45,921 bases of DNA from positions 1-45,921 of the forward strand of contig JAAELL010000433.1 of NCBI GenBank assembly GCA_024226735.1. The letters run 5' to 3'. Positions 24,601 through 36,239 of this stretch are shown here, in pieces. The notes beneath the pieces are model-generated. The model was given only the letters and a program-made list of their open reading frames with translations, had not been told where the DNA came from and did no database searches. The translations under genes and the position numbers were made by a program. The DNA comes from a bacterium. GTDB taxonomy: Bacteria > Planctomycetota > UBA1135 > GCA-002686595. Position 1 is the stretch's first letter; the number at the start of each line of letters is the position of its first letter.

Positions 24601-24690
24601 GGCCAGCTCGTTCTCGTGGGACCGGGCTCCGAGGTCTTCGCGCTCGCGGATGCCCTACGTCGTGCGGTGCCGGGCGGCGACCAACGCTAG
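21667..24690 (+). CDS. Secreted protein of five tandem secretin-N-domain-like repeats
   Basis: ATG 21667 follows a GGAGGG and opens a signal peptide (MQIRFFFAPAAASAVVLAGL). The 1,007-residue protein is five repeats of about 190 residues. Each starts with a short block such as GPLRVEPGATLFSVTRQYEA or EPLLIEKDAALSDVLLDYET, followed by a middle such as SVDETFELLASQNGFALEEP, and ends with HPALLVTTVLHLPDAPVREL followed by SLRTMVTDANTQRIAPMGSS and a SITG line. These resemble the N0/STN and N1 domains of secretins and TonB receptors, which line the periplasmic channel, but no secretin barrel follows. A periplasmic scaffold or ring component is possible. Repeat 5 is the most divergent. The stop TAG lies on the edge of a repeat element. 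Confidence 0.8.
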   Translation: MQIRFFFAPAAASAVVLAGLTFGAQDGEGFSPPGYAKARGPLVVAHDATLLDVVFAYEELAGQTIILEGNAQEALRRRSPHLAEDLEVQAPLAHAALEILLAENQFAVTLEESDESRWLTINDLTAADAESDELRERALPVSSEELLRMRTHPALLVTATVELPGVSARHVCNALRTSMTDTRIQAIVPSGDSGAVQITGCGKWAATMTAALLQLSADARASGESASASDLAAPDASGALQLESEPTMLDVLRRYESLTARRFVCSDETLTLLKQTRLNFFDGLSVQPQSVPDVVELFLAKAGFVVTDYGVDGVELYGVASSRTRRSNMLRAGAEFVPAGRVADGGLSPARLITTVLHLPGFDVRQAANSMRTSITDASTQSMLPLGNTGRMLLTGSGAWVSATAGLLRTVSDVASGKQEAIDRAAPDESAAASGPLRVEPGATLFSVTRQYEALTGLRFFFEQEIRALLESRRVELSRALTVPPQSVDETFELLASQNGFALEEPLDGIRLMRITSRKSRTLRIGGAFFNGPPSELRRHPARLFSVLLRLPRVDVRQLSNSMRTMITDANTQQMLPIGNTDFLMLTGFGANVAALARTLQGAVPPPARTEKPAGARPRLDFPASSEPLLIEKDAALSDVLLDYETKTGVHFLTSAESRAHLSERRANFPDPVSIPPSSAQAALEVLLAANGFVLEVHAVAEPKLVTVTSLDTSAGFNILASAQSVPESRVRELAQHPALLATTVLHLPDAPVRELCNSLRTMVTDANTQRIAPMGSSRSVSITGAGPWVEGMARLVRQCARDETARDAAAFPAFPEIRESLRVRRDTALIEVVREYERLTGKSLMLDGKTLERVERTSIEVPQDLDVPPARTQSVFESLLLQSGFALIVHDSCAPLELSVVPLEQAGGRVRGAASRLLGSALFVPEAQLEMLREHPGLLVQTAIELSGVDVQQLAQSPKGVEFNAGPARRLLAVGKTGQLVLVGPGSEVFALADALRRAVPGGDQR

Positions 24691-24871
24691 TGGTGTGATG
24701 CAGACATTCGCAGTCGTATCCCGGCCCGCATGCACGCGCCACGGCGTTGCGGCTCCTCCGACCAATCCCAGTATCACCGTATTGGCAGCGAAGTTGCGTC
24801 GTCGGCGCGCCTTGCATCGCATCCCGTACGAACCGCCGATAATGCCCCATCAAAGTGAATCACACCACTAG
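24687..24871. repeat. CTAG-bounded inverted-repeat element, hybrid of types A and B (185 bp)
   Basis: The left end is type A (CTAGTGGTGTGATGCAGACA, then TTCGCAGTCGTATCCCGG), in the orientation opposite to 1578-1762. The right end is type B (AAAGTGAATCACACCACTAG), as at the window edges. The middle carries GCAGCGAAGTTGCGTCGTCG and GCGCGCCTTGCATCG, linking the cores of both types. The left CTAG supplies the stop codon of the gene at 21667-24690. Confidence 0.92.
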
Positions 24872-24917
24872 ATGCCATGGGCGCCGCTCGGTACGAAGCA
24901 GACTGAGCGGGGGCGCA

Positions 24918-28783
<3,866 letters not shown>

Positions 28784-28787
<4 letters not shown>

Positions 28788-29374
28788 CGCTCTCGACTCG
28801 GCCCCATGCGATGGCCGAGCCACGCTCGCGCGACCCGCCACTCGCGCTCGACCGTGCTCTTGGAGATCCCGAGAACCTCCGCGACTTCGGCGACTTCGAG
28901 GCCGCTGAAGTAGCGCAGCTCGACGATCGTCCCCTGGCGCTCGTCGAGCATCGTCAGCTGCTCGAGCGCGGCGTGCAGGTCGAGGACGTCGACGTCGGCC
29001 GACCCCTTGTCGGAGGGCGGCTCGAACACAGACACCTGTTCGCAGTGCCCGCCGCCCCTGAGGCTGCTGCGTTTGCGCGCGTGGCTCACGAGGATCTGGC
29101 GCATGGCCTTGGCCGCCAGGGCGAAGAAGTGCATGCGGTCGTTGAACTCGAGACCGTCCTTGCCGAACAGCTTGACGTACGTCTCGTTCACCAGAGCCGA
29201 AGGCTGCAGGCTGTGCCCTGGCGACTGGTGCCGTAGGTAGCCCCTGGCGATCGCCGTCAGCTCCGCGACGAGCATCGGCATAGCCGTGTCGCCCGCGTCA
29301 CGCTTCCCACTCGCCAAATCCTTCAGGATCAGGGTCAGGTCGTCGGACTCGAGCTCGTCGTTGCGATCGGGCAT
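28784..29374 (-). CDS. ECF-family RNA polymerase sigma factor coupled to the kinase
   Basis: The 196-residue protein has DDLTLILKDLASGKRDAGDT, region 2 with GHSLQPSALVNETYVKLFGK, then HFFALAAKAMRQILVSHARK and region 4 with TIVELRYFSGLEVAEVAEVL and GISKSTVEREWRVARAWL. It belongs to the same TIGR02999-type group as 4727-5305 but is only moderately similar. It starts at ATG 29374. Its stop overlaps the kinase start, so the two are translationally coupled; sigma activity is probably controlled by phosphorylation or the kinase's state (known for related groups, inferred here). The 125 bases upstream, shared with the divergent lipoprotein gene, hold the promoter. Confidence 0.92.
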
Positions 29375-29499
29375 GGGGTGGCTGCGGTGCTGCGTCGGAC
29401 CTTACCAGCCGTTCCGGCGCGGAAACCGGGAGAATCCGCCAAGATGGCCACATCCACGGGCGTTGACACCGCACCGCCCCCTACCCCAGCCTCTTCGCC

Positions 29500-30384
29500 A
29501 TGCGCACGCTCCCGCCCTTGCTCGTCCTGCTCGCGACCACGGCCTGCCTGAGCAAGTCACCGACCGCCAACTCGAGTGAACCGACCGCCAGCCCGGGTGA
29601 ACAGATCGCCCACTCGGAGGGTGCGACACGGCACGGCGCCGACGATGCGGCCGTGGCGCTCCGGCCCGAGCCCGACGCCGAGGACCCACTCGAGAGGCAA
29701 CGTCGAGCGAACCATGAGGCGTGGGAGCAACACGGTCAGCGCTTGGCGCTCGAGCACCCCGGCACCTGGGTCTTGATAGCCGCGGGAACCGTGCGCGGCC
29801 CCTGGAGGACGTTCGACGAGGCCTGGGACCATGCGGGCGCACTGCAGCCCGAGGAGCGACACGCGTACCTGTACCGTCCGGGCGTCGATGATGTCGAGAC
29901 GACGTTCCTGCTCTCTCCGGTCACCAAGAGCGAGCGCCTCGTGCAGCTCGGCAGACGCATCCGCGTTCCCTGGGGCCTGACGATGGCGGCCGTCAACAAC
30001 GAGTGGTCCCGCGACGGACTTCGCGTCGCTTGGGGAGACAGCGAGGCACGTGTTCTGCTGGACCGTGTCGGCTCGACCCGCGAACATACGGCCCGGGCAG
30101 TCGCCAGCAATCTGTTCCAGTACGACCTGACCCTGCGGCAGGAGGATGCACGGGCCTTGGGGCTGGGTCGCTTCACGGCGCCGCTTCCCGCGTACTTCAA
30201 GGGGAGCGACAACCCGTGCACGAAGGCCGTGGTGCGCGTTCGTATCCCCGAGCTCGAGATCGATGCGCCGGCGATGGCGTTCGCCCTCCCCTCTTCGGTG
30301 ACGGACTCTGGATGGGGCGCGCCCCGAATCGAGCTGGAATCCAAGGTCTTGGGGGCGGAGCCGGACCTCGACGGCGTTCGTTAG
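29500..30384 (+). CDS. Hypothetical lipoprotein
   Basis: ATG 29500 opens a lipoprotein signal: MRTLPPLLVLLATTACLSKS, lipobox TTAC with Cys16. A Ser/Glu/Ala-rich linker follows to about residue 70. The globular part includes EHPGTWVLIAAGTVRGPWRT, RTFDEAWDHAGALQPEERHA, YLYRPGVDDVETTFLLSPV and a C-terminal region with Cys (GSDNPCTKAVVRVRIPELEI). The GTWVLI.AG......FDEA.DHA motif suggests a DUF5678-like domain. No catalytic motif is evident. About 294 residues, probably anchored in the outer membrane. Divergent from the sigma/kinase operon. Confidence 0.8.
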   Translation: MRTLPPLLVLLATTACLSKSPTANSSEPTASPGEQIAHSEGATRHGADDAAVALRPEPDAEDPLERQRRANHEAWEQHGQRLALEHPGTWVLIAAGTVRGPWRTFDEAWDHAGALQPEERHAYLYRPGVDDVETTFLLSPVTKSERLVQLGRRIRVPWGLTMAAVNNEWSRDGLRVAWGDSEARVLLDRVGSTREHTARAVASNLFQYDLTLRQEDARALGLGRFTAPLPAYFKGSDNPCTKAVVRVRIPELEIDAPAMAFALPSSVTDSGWGAPRIELESKVLGAEPDLDGVR

Positions 30385-30436
30385 GTTCGAGCCCGAGCCA
30401 CAGGACCCACCCGGCGACCGGAACCGGCACTGGACC

Positions 30437-30868
30437 CCGCACCGTACTCTCCGCCACACCATGCAGGCGCGCGATCTCGGGCGAGCCGAGGCCGCTCCAG
30501 TAGCGCTGCAGGATCACGGTCCGGTACGGCTCGCCGAGCTCCACGACGACCGCGCGCTGCAGCTCGGCCTGCGCGACGAGATCGTCCGTCGGCGAGGCCC
30601 CGTCCGCGACCGACGCTTCGACGTCCCGGCGCCGCCCGCGCGACTCGCGCCTGCCGTGTTGGCGCGCGCGATTGCGCACCACGCGAGCGAACCAAGCGCG
30701 CAGGTTGGCGGTGTGGGCGGGCGGTTGCTCGAGGGCCTCCACCCACACGTCTTGCACCACGTCGTCCGAACGCGAGCGATCCAGGACGAGGCCGCGCGCC
30801 AGCTCCCGCACCCAGCCAGCGTGAGCCAACAGGGCTTCGGCATTTCCGTTCCATGGGTTCTCGGGCAT
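30437..30868 (-). pseudogene. ECF sigma factor truncated inside region 4
   Basis: From ATG 30868 the minus strand encodes MPENPWNGNAEALLAHAGWV, SDDVVQDVWVEALEQPPAHT, LRAWFARVVRNRARQHGRRE and QRYWSGLGSPEIARLHGVAE, then STVR, where region 4 stops short of its DNA-recognition helix end. Beyond 30437 the frame runs into sequence that, in another minus-strand frame, reads GSNLTNAVEVRLR, like a TWNFQ tail. The sigma gene was therefore cut by joining to such a tail. It resembles the sigma part of 8466-9311 more than the TIGR02999 type. Confidence 0.7.
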
Positions 30869-31034
30869 GACTGGCAACACAGTGCCACCGACAGGTCGAG
30901 CGCTTTGTGTGATCCGAGAAGACCTCGCCAGCAATCGCGTCCTTGACCCGCGCCGCTCCCGCGCATGCGCAGTACGATCCCTCGGCCACGACCTCGCCTC
31001 GAACACTCGTCCAGCCGCTCCTGGAAGGAAACCC

Positions 31035-32435
31035 ATGAAGCAAGCCGATCCCCGCCGCTCACGCACCCGATTGCTCTGCCTCGCCGGCTTCGCCGCTCTC
31101 GCGCCAGCCGCGACAGGGGTCCCCGACGACATCGACGCGGCCCGGCGCGAGTCCGTGATCGCGCGCATCAGCGAGGAGTTAGAGGCCAAGTACGTCTTCG
31201 CCGACGTCGCGCAGCGGTGTGGGGAGCACCTGCGCGCCGAGCTCGGCGCCGGGAAGTTCGACGCGCTCACCGAGCCCGGGGCCCTTGCGACGGCGCTGAC
31301 CGAGGCCCTGCAGAGCATCAGCAAGGACAAGCACATGCGCGTCCAGGTGCGCCCGCCCGAGCGCGCCCGAGTCGAGCGCGAGGACCCCGTGATCGCTCGC
31401 CTGCAGCGCATGGACCGGACGCGGCGGGCCAACTTCGGCTTCGAGCGGGTCGAGCGGCTCGAGGGCAACGTCGGCTACATCGACATGCGCAGCTTCTCGC
31501 CGCTGGAGCTGACGCGTGACACCGCCTCGGCCGCCATGGCCTTCGTCGCGAACACGGACGCGATCATCTTCGACATGCGCAAGAACGGCGGCGGCAGCCC
31601 CGAGACGGTGCAGTTCGTCTGCAGCTACTTCTTCGGGCAGCGCACGCACCTCAACAGCCTGTACTGGCGCGCGGGCGACGTCACCCAGGAGTTCTGGACT
31701 CTCGACGAAGTGCCCGGCAAGCGCCTGCCGGACGTCCCGCTGTTCGTCCTCACCAGCAGCTACACGTTCTCGGGTGCCGAGGAATTCACATACAACCTGC
31801 TCACGCGTGAGCGCGCGACCATCGTCGGAGAGAAGACGGGCGGCGGCGCCAACCCAGGCGGGGTCATGATGATCGACGCCGGCTTTCAGATCTTCGTTCC
31901 CACCGGACGAGCGATCAATCCGGTCACCGGCACGAACTGGGAAGGGGTCGGGATCGAGCCCCACATCACCGTCCCCGCCAGTGAAGCGCTCGACCGCGCC
32001 TTGGTCGACGCGCGCAAAGCCGCCGAGGCTCGCCGCGCCGCTCGAACCACCGCGCGCGCCGCGCTGTGGACCGACGTCACGGACGGGCTACTCGAAGGCG
32101 CAAAGCTGCTGAAGAAGGGAAACACCGAGGACGGCACGCGCGCCGTCGACGCGGCCCTGAAGCTCGCCAGCGACGGCGATATCCTGGAGGAGTGGGACAT
32201 CAACATGCTCGGCTACGAGTACCTTCAGAAGGACAGCGTCGACGCATCGATCGCGATCTTCCGCTTCAACACGGGCGCCCACCCGAAGTCCTCGAACGTA
32301 TGGGACAGCTTGGGTGAGGCCTACATGCGCAAGGGCGAGAACGACTTGGCCATCCGGAGCTACGAGAGGTCCTTGGAGCTGGACCCGAACAACGCGAACG
32401 CGGTGGAGATGATCGCCCGCATGAAGAAGAAGTGA
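31035..32435 (+). CDS. S41-family (tail-specific-type) peptidase with C-terminal TPRs
   Basis: ATG 31035 follows GGAAGGAA and opens a signal peptide ending near LAPAATG. Residues about 35-120 hold the N-terminal helical part with KYVFADVAQRCGEHLRAELG. The protease core has NVGYIDMRSFSPLELTRDTA, IIFDMRKNGGGSPETVQFVC, LFVLTSSYTFSGAEEFTYNL with the catalytic Ser in SGAEEF, and IVGEKTGGGANPGGVM with the catalytic Lys. The retinol-binding-protein-like layout (no PDZ seen) fits the IRBP/TSP group. The last 100 residues are TPRs (NVWDSLGEAYMRKGENDLAI, then RSYERSLELDPNNANAVE). About 466 residues, exported or periplasmic. Confidence 0.9.
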   Translation: MKQADPRRSRTRLLCLAGFAALAPAATGVPDDIDAARRESVIARISEELEAKYVFADVAQRCGEHLRAELGAGKFDALTEPGALATALTEALQSISKDKHMRVQVRPPERARVEREDPVIARLQRMDRTRRANFGFERVERLEGNVGYIDMRSFSPLELTRDTASAAMAFVANTDAIIFDMRKNGGGSPETVQFVCSYFFGQRTHLNSLYWRAGDVTQEFWTLDEVPGKRLPDVPLFVLTSSYTFSGAEEFTYNLLTRERATIVGEKTGGGANPGGVMMIDAGFQIFVPTGRAINPVTGTNWEGVGIEPHITVPASEALDRALVDARKAAEARRAARTTARAALWTDVTDGLLEGAKLLKKGNTEDGTRAVDAALKLASDGDILEEWDINMLGYEYLQKDSVDASIAIFRFNTGAHPKSSNVWDSLGEAYMRKGENDLAIRSYERSLELDPNNANAVEMIARMKKK

Positions 32436-32444
32436 CCTCGTCGA

Positions 32445-32466
32445 ATCGATGCCCCCGGGCGTCGAT
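32445..32466. terminator. Hairpin between convergent genes
   Basis: ATCGATGCCC and GGGCGTCGAT pair over ten positions with one G-T wobble and a very short loop, nine bases after the S41 stop and before the convergent FG-GAP fragment. No T-run. Probable bidirectional terminator. Confidence 0.45.
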
Positions 32467-32481
32467 CGCACGTCCTCGGCG

Positions 32482-33003
32482 CTATCGAAACGTGACGCTC
32501 GAGCCGTCCGTGAAGTTGCTGGTCGGCTCCGGGTTCGCATCCCGGAACCAGAGCTGAGAATTCCACGTCTCGCCAACCCGAATCGCGACGGGTCCGATCG
32601 GTGTCGGGGTGGCGTTCAAGTCGAGAGCGAGCGCGGCCGCCCCGCTCGCCCCCGTGTCGATTACGTCCGCGCGGTAGCGGCCGATCGTGTCCGCGAGGCA
32701 CAGCAACCCTTGCGAGCCCGGGGGCCCCCAGGAGCCCCCCAGGAGCCCCCCAGGAGCCCCTGGGTGGGCGACCTCCCGAGGCGCTCCACCGACCAGCGTG
32801 TCGCCGCTCATCGCGATCGACACGCCAAAGAAGTCGAGGAACGAGCCGTCGCTCGTCAGATGCTTCGAGATCTGCGCCCCCGTCACGGCGTCGAACTGGA
32901 ACATCGCGCCCGCGAAGCTCGCGGTCTCGCTGTCCTTCGGTGCGCCGACAAGCACGCGCCCGCCCACGCACACCCCGGCGCGCTCCTTGCATGCCGGCAG
33001 GCT
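32482..33003 (-). pseudogene. FG-GAP plus TWNFQ secreted protein lacking its N-terminus
   Basis: The minus frame begins after TAA at 33004-33006 and reads CVGGRVLVGAPKDSETASFA, then FQFDAVTGAQISKHLTSDGS and GVSIAMSGDTLVGGAPREVA, two integrin-like FG-GAP units. The TWNFQ module follows (PGSQGLLCLADTIGRYRADV, VGETWNSQLWFRDANPEPTS, SNFTDGSSVTFR). There is no signal peptide or adequate start, so most of the repeats are lost. A tandem repeat at 32726-32764 encodes its Gly/Pro-rich joint. Confidence 0.7.
32726..32764. repeat. Short tandem repeat, about 11-bp unit x3
   Basis: GGAGCCCCCCA is repeated with small changes. It encodes a Gly/Pro-rich stretch (APGGLLGGSWGPPG on the minus strand) at the joint between FG-GAP units and the TWNFQ module. 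It may have grown by slippage. Confidence 0.8.
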
Positions 33004-33030
33004 TTACCTCCGGGGGCGCGCAAGGACGGG

Positions 33031-35013
33031 TCATTCGCCCCCCACTCGATCGGCGACGAACTCCCGCGTACCGTGCGTGAGCTTGAACGTTGCCGCGGGC
33101 GACGCGCTCAGGTCGAACTCAGCGATCTTCACCTCGCCCGGCGAGTCCATCTGGAAGACCCCGCCCTCGCGGTGCATGAACCGCACCGCGGCCTCGCCGT
33201 CGATCTGTCCGTAGAGCGAGCCGTCCCTGACGAAGAGCACGACGTCCGACTCGAGCCCGCGCACGCGGTAGTTTCCGACGACCGCGGTGAGGATCCCCTC
33301 GGGCACGACCGGCTCGTCCGGGAGCTCGTCACCAGGGCGCGGACCGTACTCGGGACGCCACAGGAGCACCTTGGACTCGGGATCGAGCCGGACCCCCTTC
33401 GGTCGCTCCGGCGTTGCCAGAAGGAGCGTGTGCGTCCGTTCGCGGACGTCCACCGTTTCGACGATTCGCCCCTCACCCGCGAGCTCGACCTCGACGTCCA
33501 GGGCGAACGCGAAGGGCGCGCCCTCCTGCACCTGGGTCAGCGTGAGGACGAGCCCGCTCCCGTCGGTCTTCGCGAACCAGTCGACTTCGAGAATCGGTGC
33601 GCCGGTGCGGTCCAGCCACTGGGCGAAGAACGTCCGCAGGTCGTGCTGCGGCGCTGCCGCGATGAAGCGCCGACGCATCTCCGCGACCGTGACCACCTTG
33701 TGGGCCAGGTCGGTCAGAACGCCCCGCAGCACACCGAAGAACACGTCGTCGCCGACGAGCTGCCGCAGCATGTGGTAGACCCAGACGCCCTTCGAGTCCG
33801 CCAGGTCGTGGGTCGCGCCGCCCTGGCCCATCCGCGCGAGCGCCTGGTCCTGACCCTGGCGCAACAGCCAGAAGTAGCCCGAAGCACACTGAGCCCGGCT
33901 GTAGCCGCTACGCGAGTACGCGAGGAACTCGTGCAGTGCCTCGGGTCCTTCGAGCGTCTCGATCGCGATCAGTGCCCCGAGCTGCGCGAGCGACTCGCCG
34001 CACCACTTGGATCCCGGCCCGGACTGTCCGACGGTGTTGCCCCACCAGCCGTGGGACATTTCGTGCCCCCACAGGGGCAGGTTCCCGTGCGCGTGATCGA
34101 AGGCGCCCGAGTCCGCGAGGATGAAGGTCTGCTGGCTGGCCGCGTACCACCTCTGGCCCGGCAGCATCGAAGGACGCTCGACGACTCCGTACGAGGAGAA
34201 CGGAAAGGGCCCGAGGCGGGCTTCCTGGGCCGCCATGCTGTCGGCGATCAACCGCGCCAGACGCTGCGGGGTGATGGCCTTGTCGTCCGACAACATGTAG
34301 ACGTGCACCTCGCGCCCCTCGACGTTCTCGGTCACGGCCTCGTAACGTCCTGCCGCGAACCCGCGCGCGATGCCCTCGGGCGTCTCCCAGACCTCGACCG
34401 CCCTGGAGTCGGTCTGTTCGCGCTCGACGAGCGAACCGTCGACGATGCCGATCCAACCGGCGGGCAGGTGCAGCCGGGTCCGACCGGGAACGTCCGCCAG
34501 GCCCGCGTTGAAGCTGATCCCCGAGCCCGACGCCCGCTGGGTGAAGGGAAGCCAGGCGGCCGTCCACGACGCGATGGCCATCTCTTCGTGGACGATGAGC
34601 TGCGAGGCCCACCCCTTCGATGCCGCGGAGAAGCTCACGGTGACTTCGTCTCCGCGGCGCTTGGAGCTCTCGAAGCGGACGTCCGCCCGGTGCGTCGCTC
34701 CGTTGACATGCTTGGGCCTCACGTCGACCTGCGCCCCGGCGCACGCAACTTCGGTGAAGCGCATGACGGGATCCCCCGCGTTCGTCCGCAGAACGCCAAG
34801 GTACAGGGCCGGGCCGGACGAGCGCTCGTACGCGTCCAGGCGCAGGTGCACGGTCCCTTCCAGCTCCATGCGCTCTTCGGCCGGCAGGACACGCACGTCG
34901 AGGTCGAGGCGCGTCATCATCCAGCCAGCGCCACTCGCGGATTGGCCCGCGGCGGTCGCGCTCGAGCCGAGCAGTAGCACGGTGCACGACGGGATGAGGC
35001 TTTGCAGGTTCAT
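33031..35013 (-). CDS. Secreted M1-family (aminopeptidase N-like) metallopeptidase
   Basis: ATG 35013 overlaps the TGA of the upstream GntR gene. The 660-residue protein has a signal peptide (MNLQSLIPSCTVLLLGSSAT), an N-terminal beta domain (about 30-230), and a thermolysin-like domain with HEMSHGWWGNT and GSKWCGESLAQL, giving the HExxH-18-E zinc site of M1 peptidases. GAMEN-type substrate residues are not evident. C-terminal parts include RTFFAQWLDRTGAPILEVDW, usual for M1, and a last beta region (GNYRVRGLESDVVLFVRDGS). It probably cleaves peptides in the periplasm or outside. Coupling to a regulator suggests induced expression. Confidence 0.9.
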   Translation of the reverse strand: MNLQSLIPSCTVLLLGSSATAAGQSASGAGWMMTRLDLDVRVLPAEERMELEGTVHLRLDAYERSSGPALYLGVLRTNAGDPVMRFTEVACAGAQVDVRPKHVNGATHRADVRFESSKRRGDEVTVSFSAASKGWASQLIVHEEMAIASWTAAWLPFTQRASGSGISFNAGLADVPGRTRLHLPAGWIGIVDGSLVEREQTDSRAVEVWETPEGIARGFAAGRYEAVTENVEGREVHVYMLSDDKAITPQRLARLIADSMAAQEARLGPFPFSSYGVVERPSMLPGQRWYAASQQTFILADSGAFDHAHGNLPLWGHEMSHGWWGNTVGQSGPGSKWCGESLAQLGALIAIETLEGPEALHEFLAYSRSGYSRAQCASGYFWLLRQGQDQALARMGQGGATHDLADSKGVWVYHMLRQLVGDDVFFGVLRGVLTDLAHKVVTVAEMRRRFIAAAPQHDLRTFFAQWLDRTGAPILEVDWFAKTDGSGLVLTLTQVQEGAPFAFALDVEVELAGEGRIVETVDVRERTHTLLLATPERPKGVRLDPESKVLLWRPEYGPRPGDELPDEPVVPEGILTAVVGNYRVRGLESDVVLFVRDGSLYGQIDGEAAVRFMHREGGVFQMDSPGEVKIAEFDLSASPAATFKLTHGTREFVADRVGGE

Positions 35014-36002
35014 GCTCGAAGATTCGCTTCCTTCTCGGGGATCGGGCTCGCGGCGCGTCGCCAGCCGAGGTCGACAGCCAGGTTCTCCAGGTCCGCGCCA
35101 TCGAAGACGTAGCGGGCCTCGAGCGCCCGCGGGTGGCCGCGCTGGTCCTCACTCAGCGCGCTCCAGATGCGCGGCGCGAAGAGCGCGACCTCGTCCTCGC
35201 CGATCGCTCGCAACACCTCCGCGGGCTCCTCGGCGGCTCTCGCCGCGAGCTCGTAGCGCGCCGCTGGAAGTGCGACCGAGACGTCGGCCGCGACGTTCTC
35301 CGCAGTGACCTGATCACGCTCCACGACCCACGCGCGAAGGCGACGACGGTCGCCCCGAATCACATCGAGCTGGGTCACGAGCGCGGGATCGGGCACGATC
35401 GTCAGGAACCGAACGTCGCGCAGGCGCTCCGGCCAGGCGCGGCGCACGTCGTTGTAGTGGAAGAAGGTCGAGAGCACGACGCCGCCCTCGGGCGGGGCCG
35501 TGCCCTCCTCGAGCGGCCAAGCACACGCCTCGACATCGAAGCGCGCCTTCAGCTCGCGCACGTGCGCTGCGCACTGCCACGCGCTGCACTCGACGACGTG
35601 GACGAGTGGCGGGCTCGAGGGTCGCTCGCCGCACCGCGCGGCGATCACGTCGGCGAGCTCGACGGGACTCCGCTCGTGGACGACGCGCGCCTCGTCCACG
35701 ACCCGCTCGACGAATGCCTCGAACGACTCGGCGCGGCTCGACGCGTCCGGCTGAACCGCCCGCTCGCGGACCCGCGTGCCGCGCGGCGCCCGCGTCTCCA
35801 CCAGTCCCTCCCGCGCGAGCGCCGTGTAGGCGTGCCGGACCGTGTGGACGTTCACCCCCCAGGTCTCGGCCGCCTGACGCAGGGGCTCCAGGGCCTCACC
35901 CGGCCCCAGGTTGCCGGACCGAATCCGACCGCGGATCGCCTCGGCGATCTGGTGGTAGAGCGGTATGGGGCTCGCAGGGTCGATCTCGTCGGCTGATCCC
36001 AT
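35010..36002 (-). CDS. GntR-family transcription regulator
   Basis: The N-terminal 75 residues are a GntR winged helix: PLYHQIAEAIRGRIRSGNLG, then EPLRQAAETWGVNVHTVRHA and YTALAREGLVETRAPRGTRV. The C-terminal 230 residues (VHVVECSAWQCAAHVRELKA, VVLSTFFHYNDVRRAWPERL, FLTIVPDPALVTQL) are not a typical FCD or UTRA domain; they look like a Rossmann-type ligand domain. The start is ATG 36002. The stop overlaps the start of the M1 peptidase (ATGA), so the regulator and peptidase form an operon and the regulator may control it in response to a ligand. Confidence 0.88.
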   Translation of the reverse strand: MGSADEIDPASPIPLYHQIAEAIRGRIRSGNLGPGEALEPLRQAAETWGVNVHTVRHAYTALAREGLVETRAPRGTRVRERAVQPDASSRAESFEAFVERVVDEARVVHERSPVELADVIAARCGERPSSPPLVHVVECSAWQCAAHVRELKARFDVEACAWPLEEGTAPPEGGVVLSTFFHYNDVRRAWPERLRDVRFLTIVPDPALVTQLDVIRGDRRRLRAWVVERDQVTAENVAADVSVALPAARYELAARAAEEPAEVLRAIGEDEVALFAPRIWSALSEDQRGHPRALEARYVFDGADLENLAVDLGWRRAASPIPEKEANLRA

Positions 36003-36105
36003 GTTCTAGAACACTAGATCAGCGCCATGGTGCCCGCAAGGGATCCGATCCAGAAACCCCGGGAAGCTCGACGGCCCCCCCAGTTGGCGCCGCCTCTTAC
36101 TGAAA

Positions 36106-36135
36106 CTCGATCTCGATCTCGATCTCGATCTCGAT
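36106..36135. repeat. Simple tandem repeat (CTCGAT)x5
   Basis: Five uninterrupted hexamers in the intergenic region between the GntR gene and the broken carboxypeptidase-like gene. Not inside a supported reading frame. Confidence 0.95.
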
Positions 36136-36239
36136 GCGCGCGCCTTGTCGCTCGCGCGCACCGTGCCTTGCACCCAAGCGTCGCGCGGCGCGACGTAGAC
36201 ACTGATCCCCTCGACGGGACCTTCGCCAACGATGGCCAG

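Noticed and set aside
36106-36135. CTCGAT hexamer repeat as phase-variable coding sequence
   Set aside because: It lies outside any supported reading frame, so copy-number change would not switch a gene.
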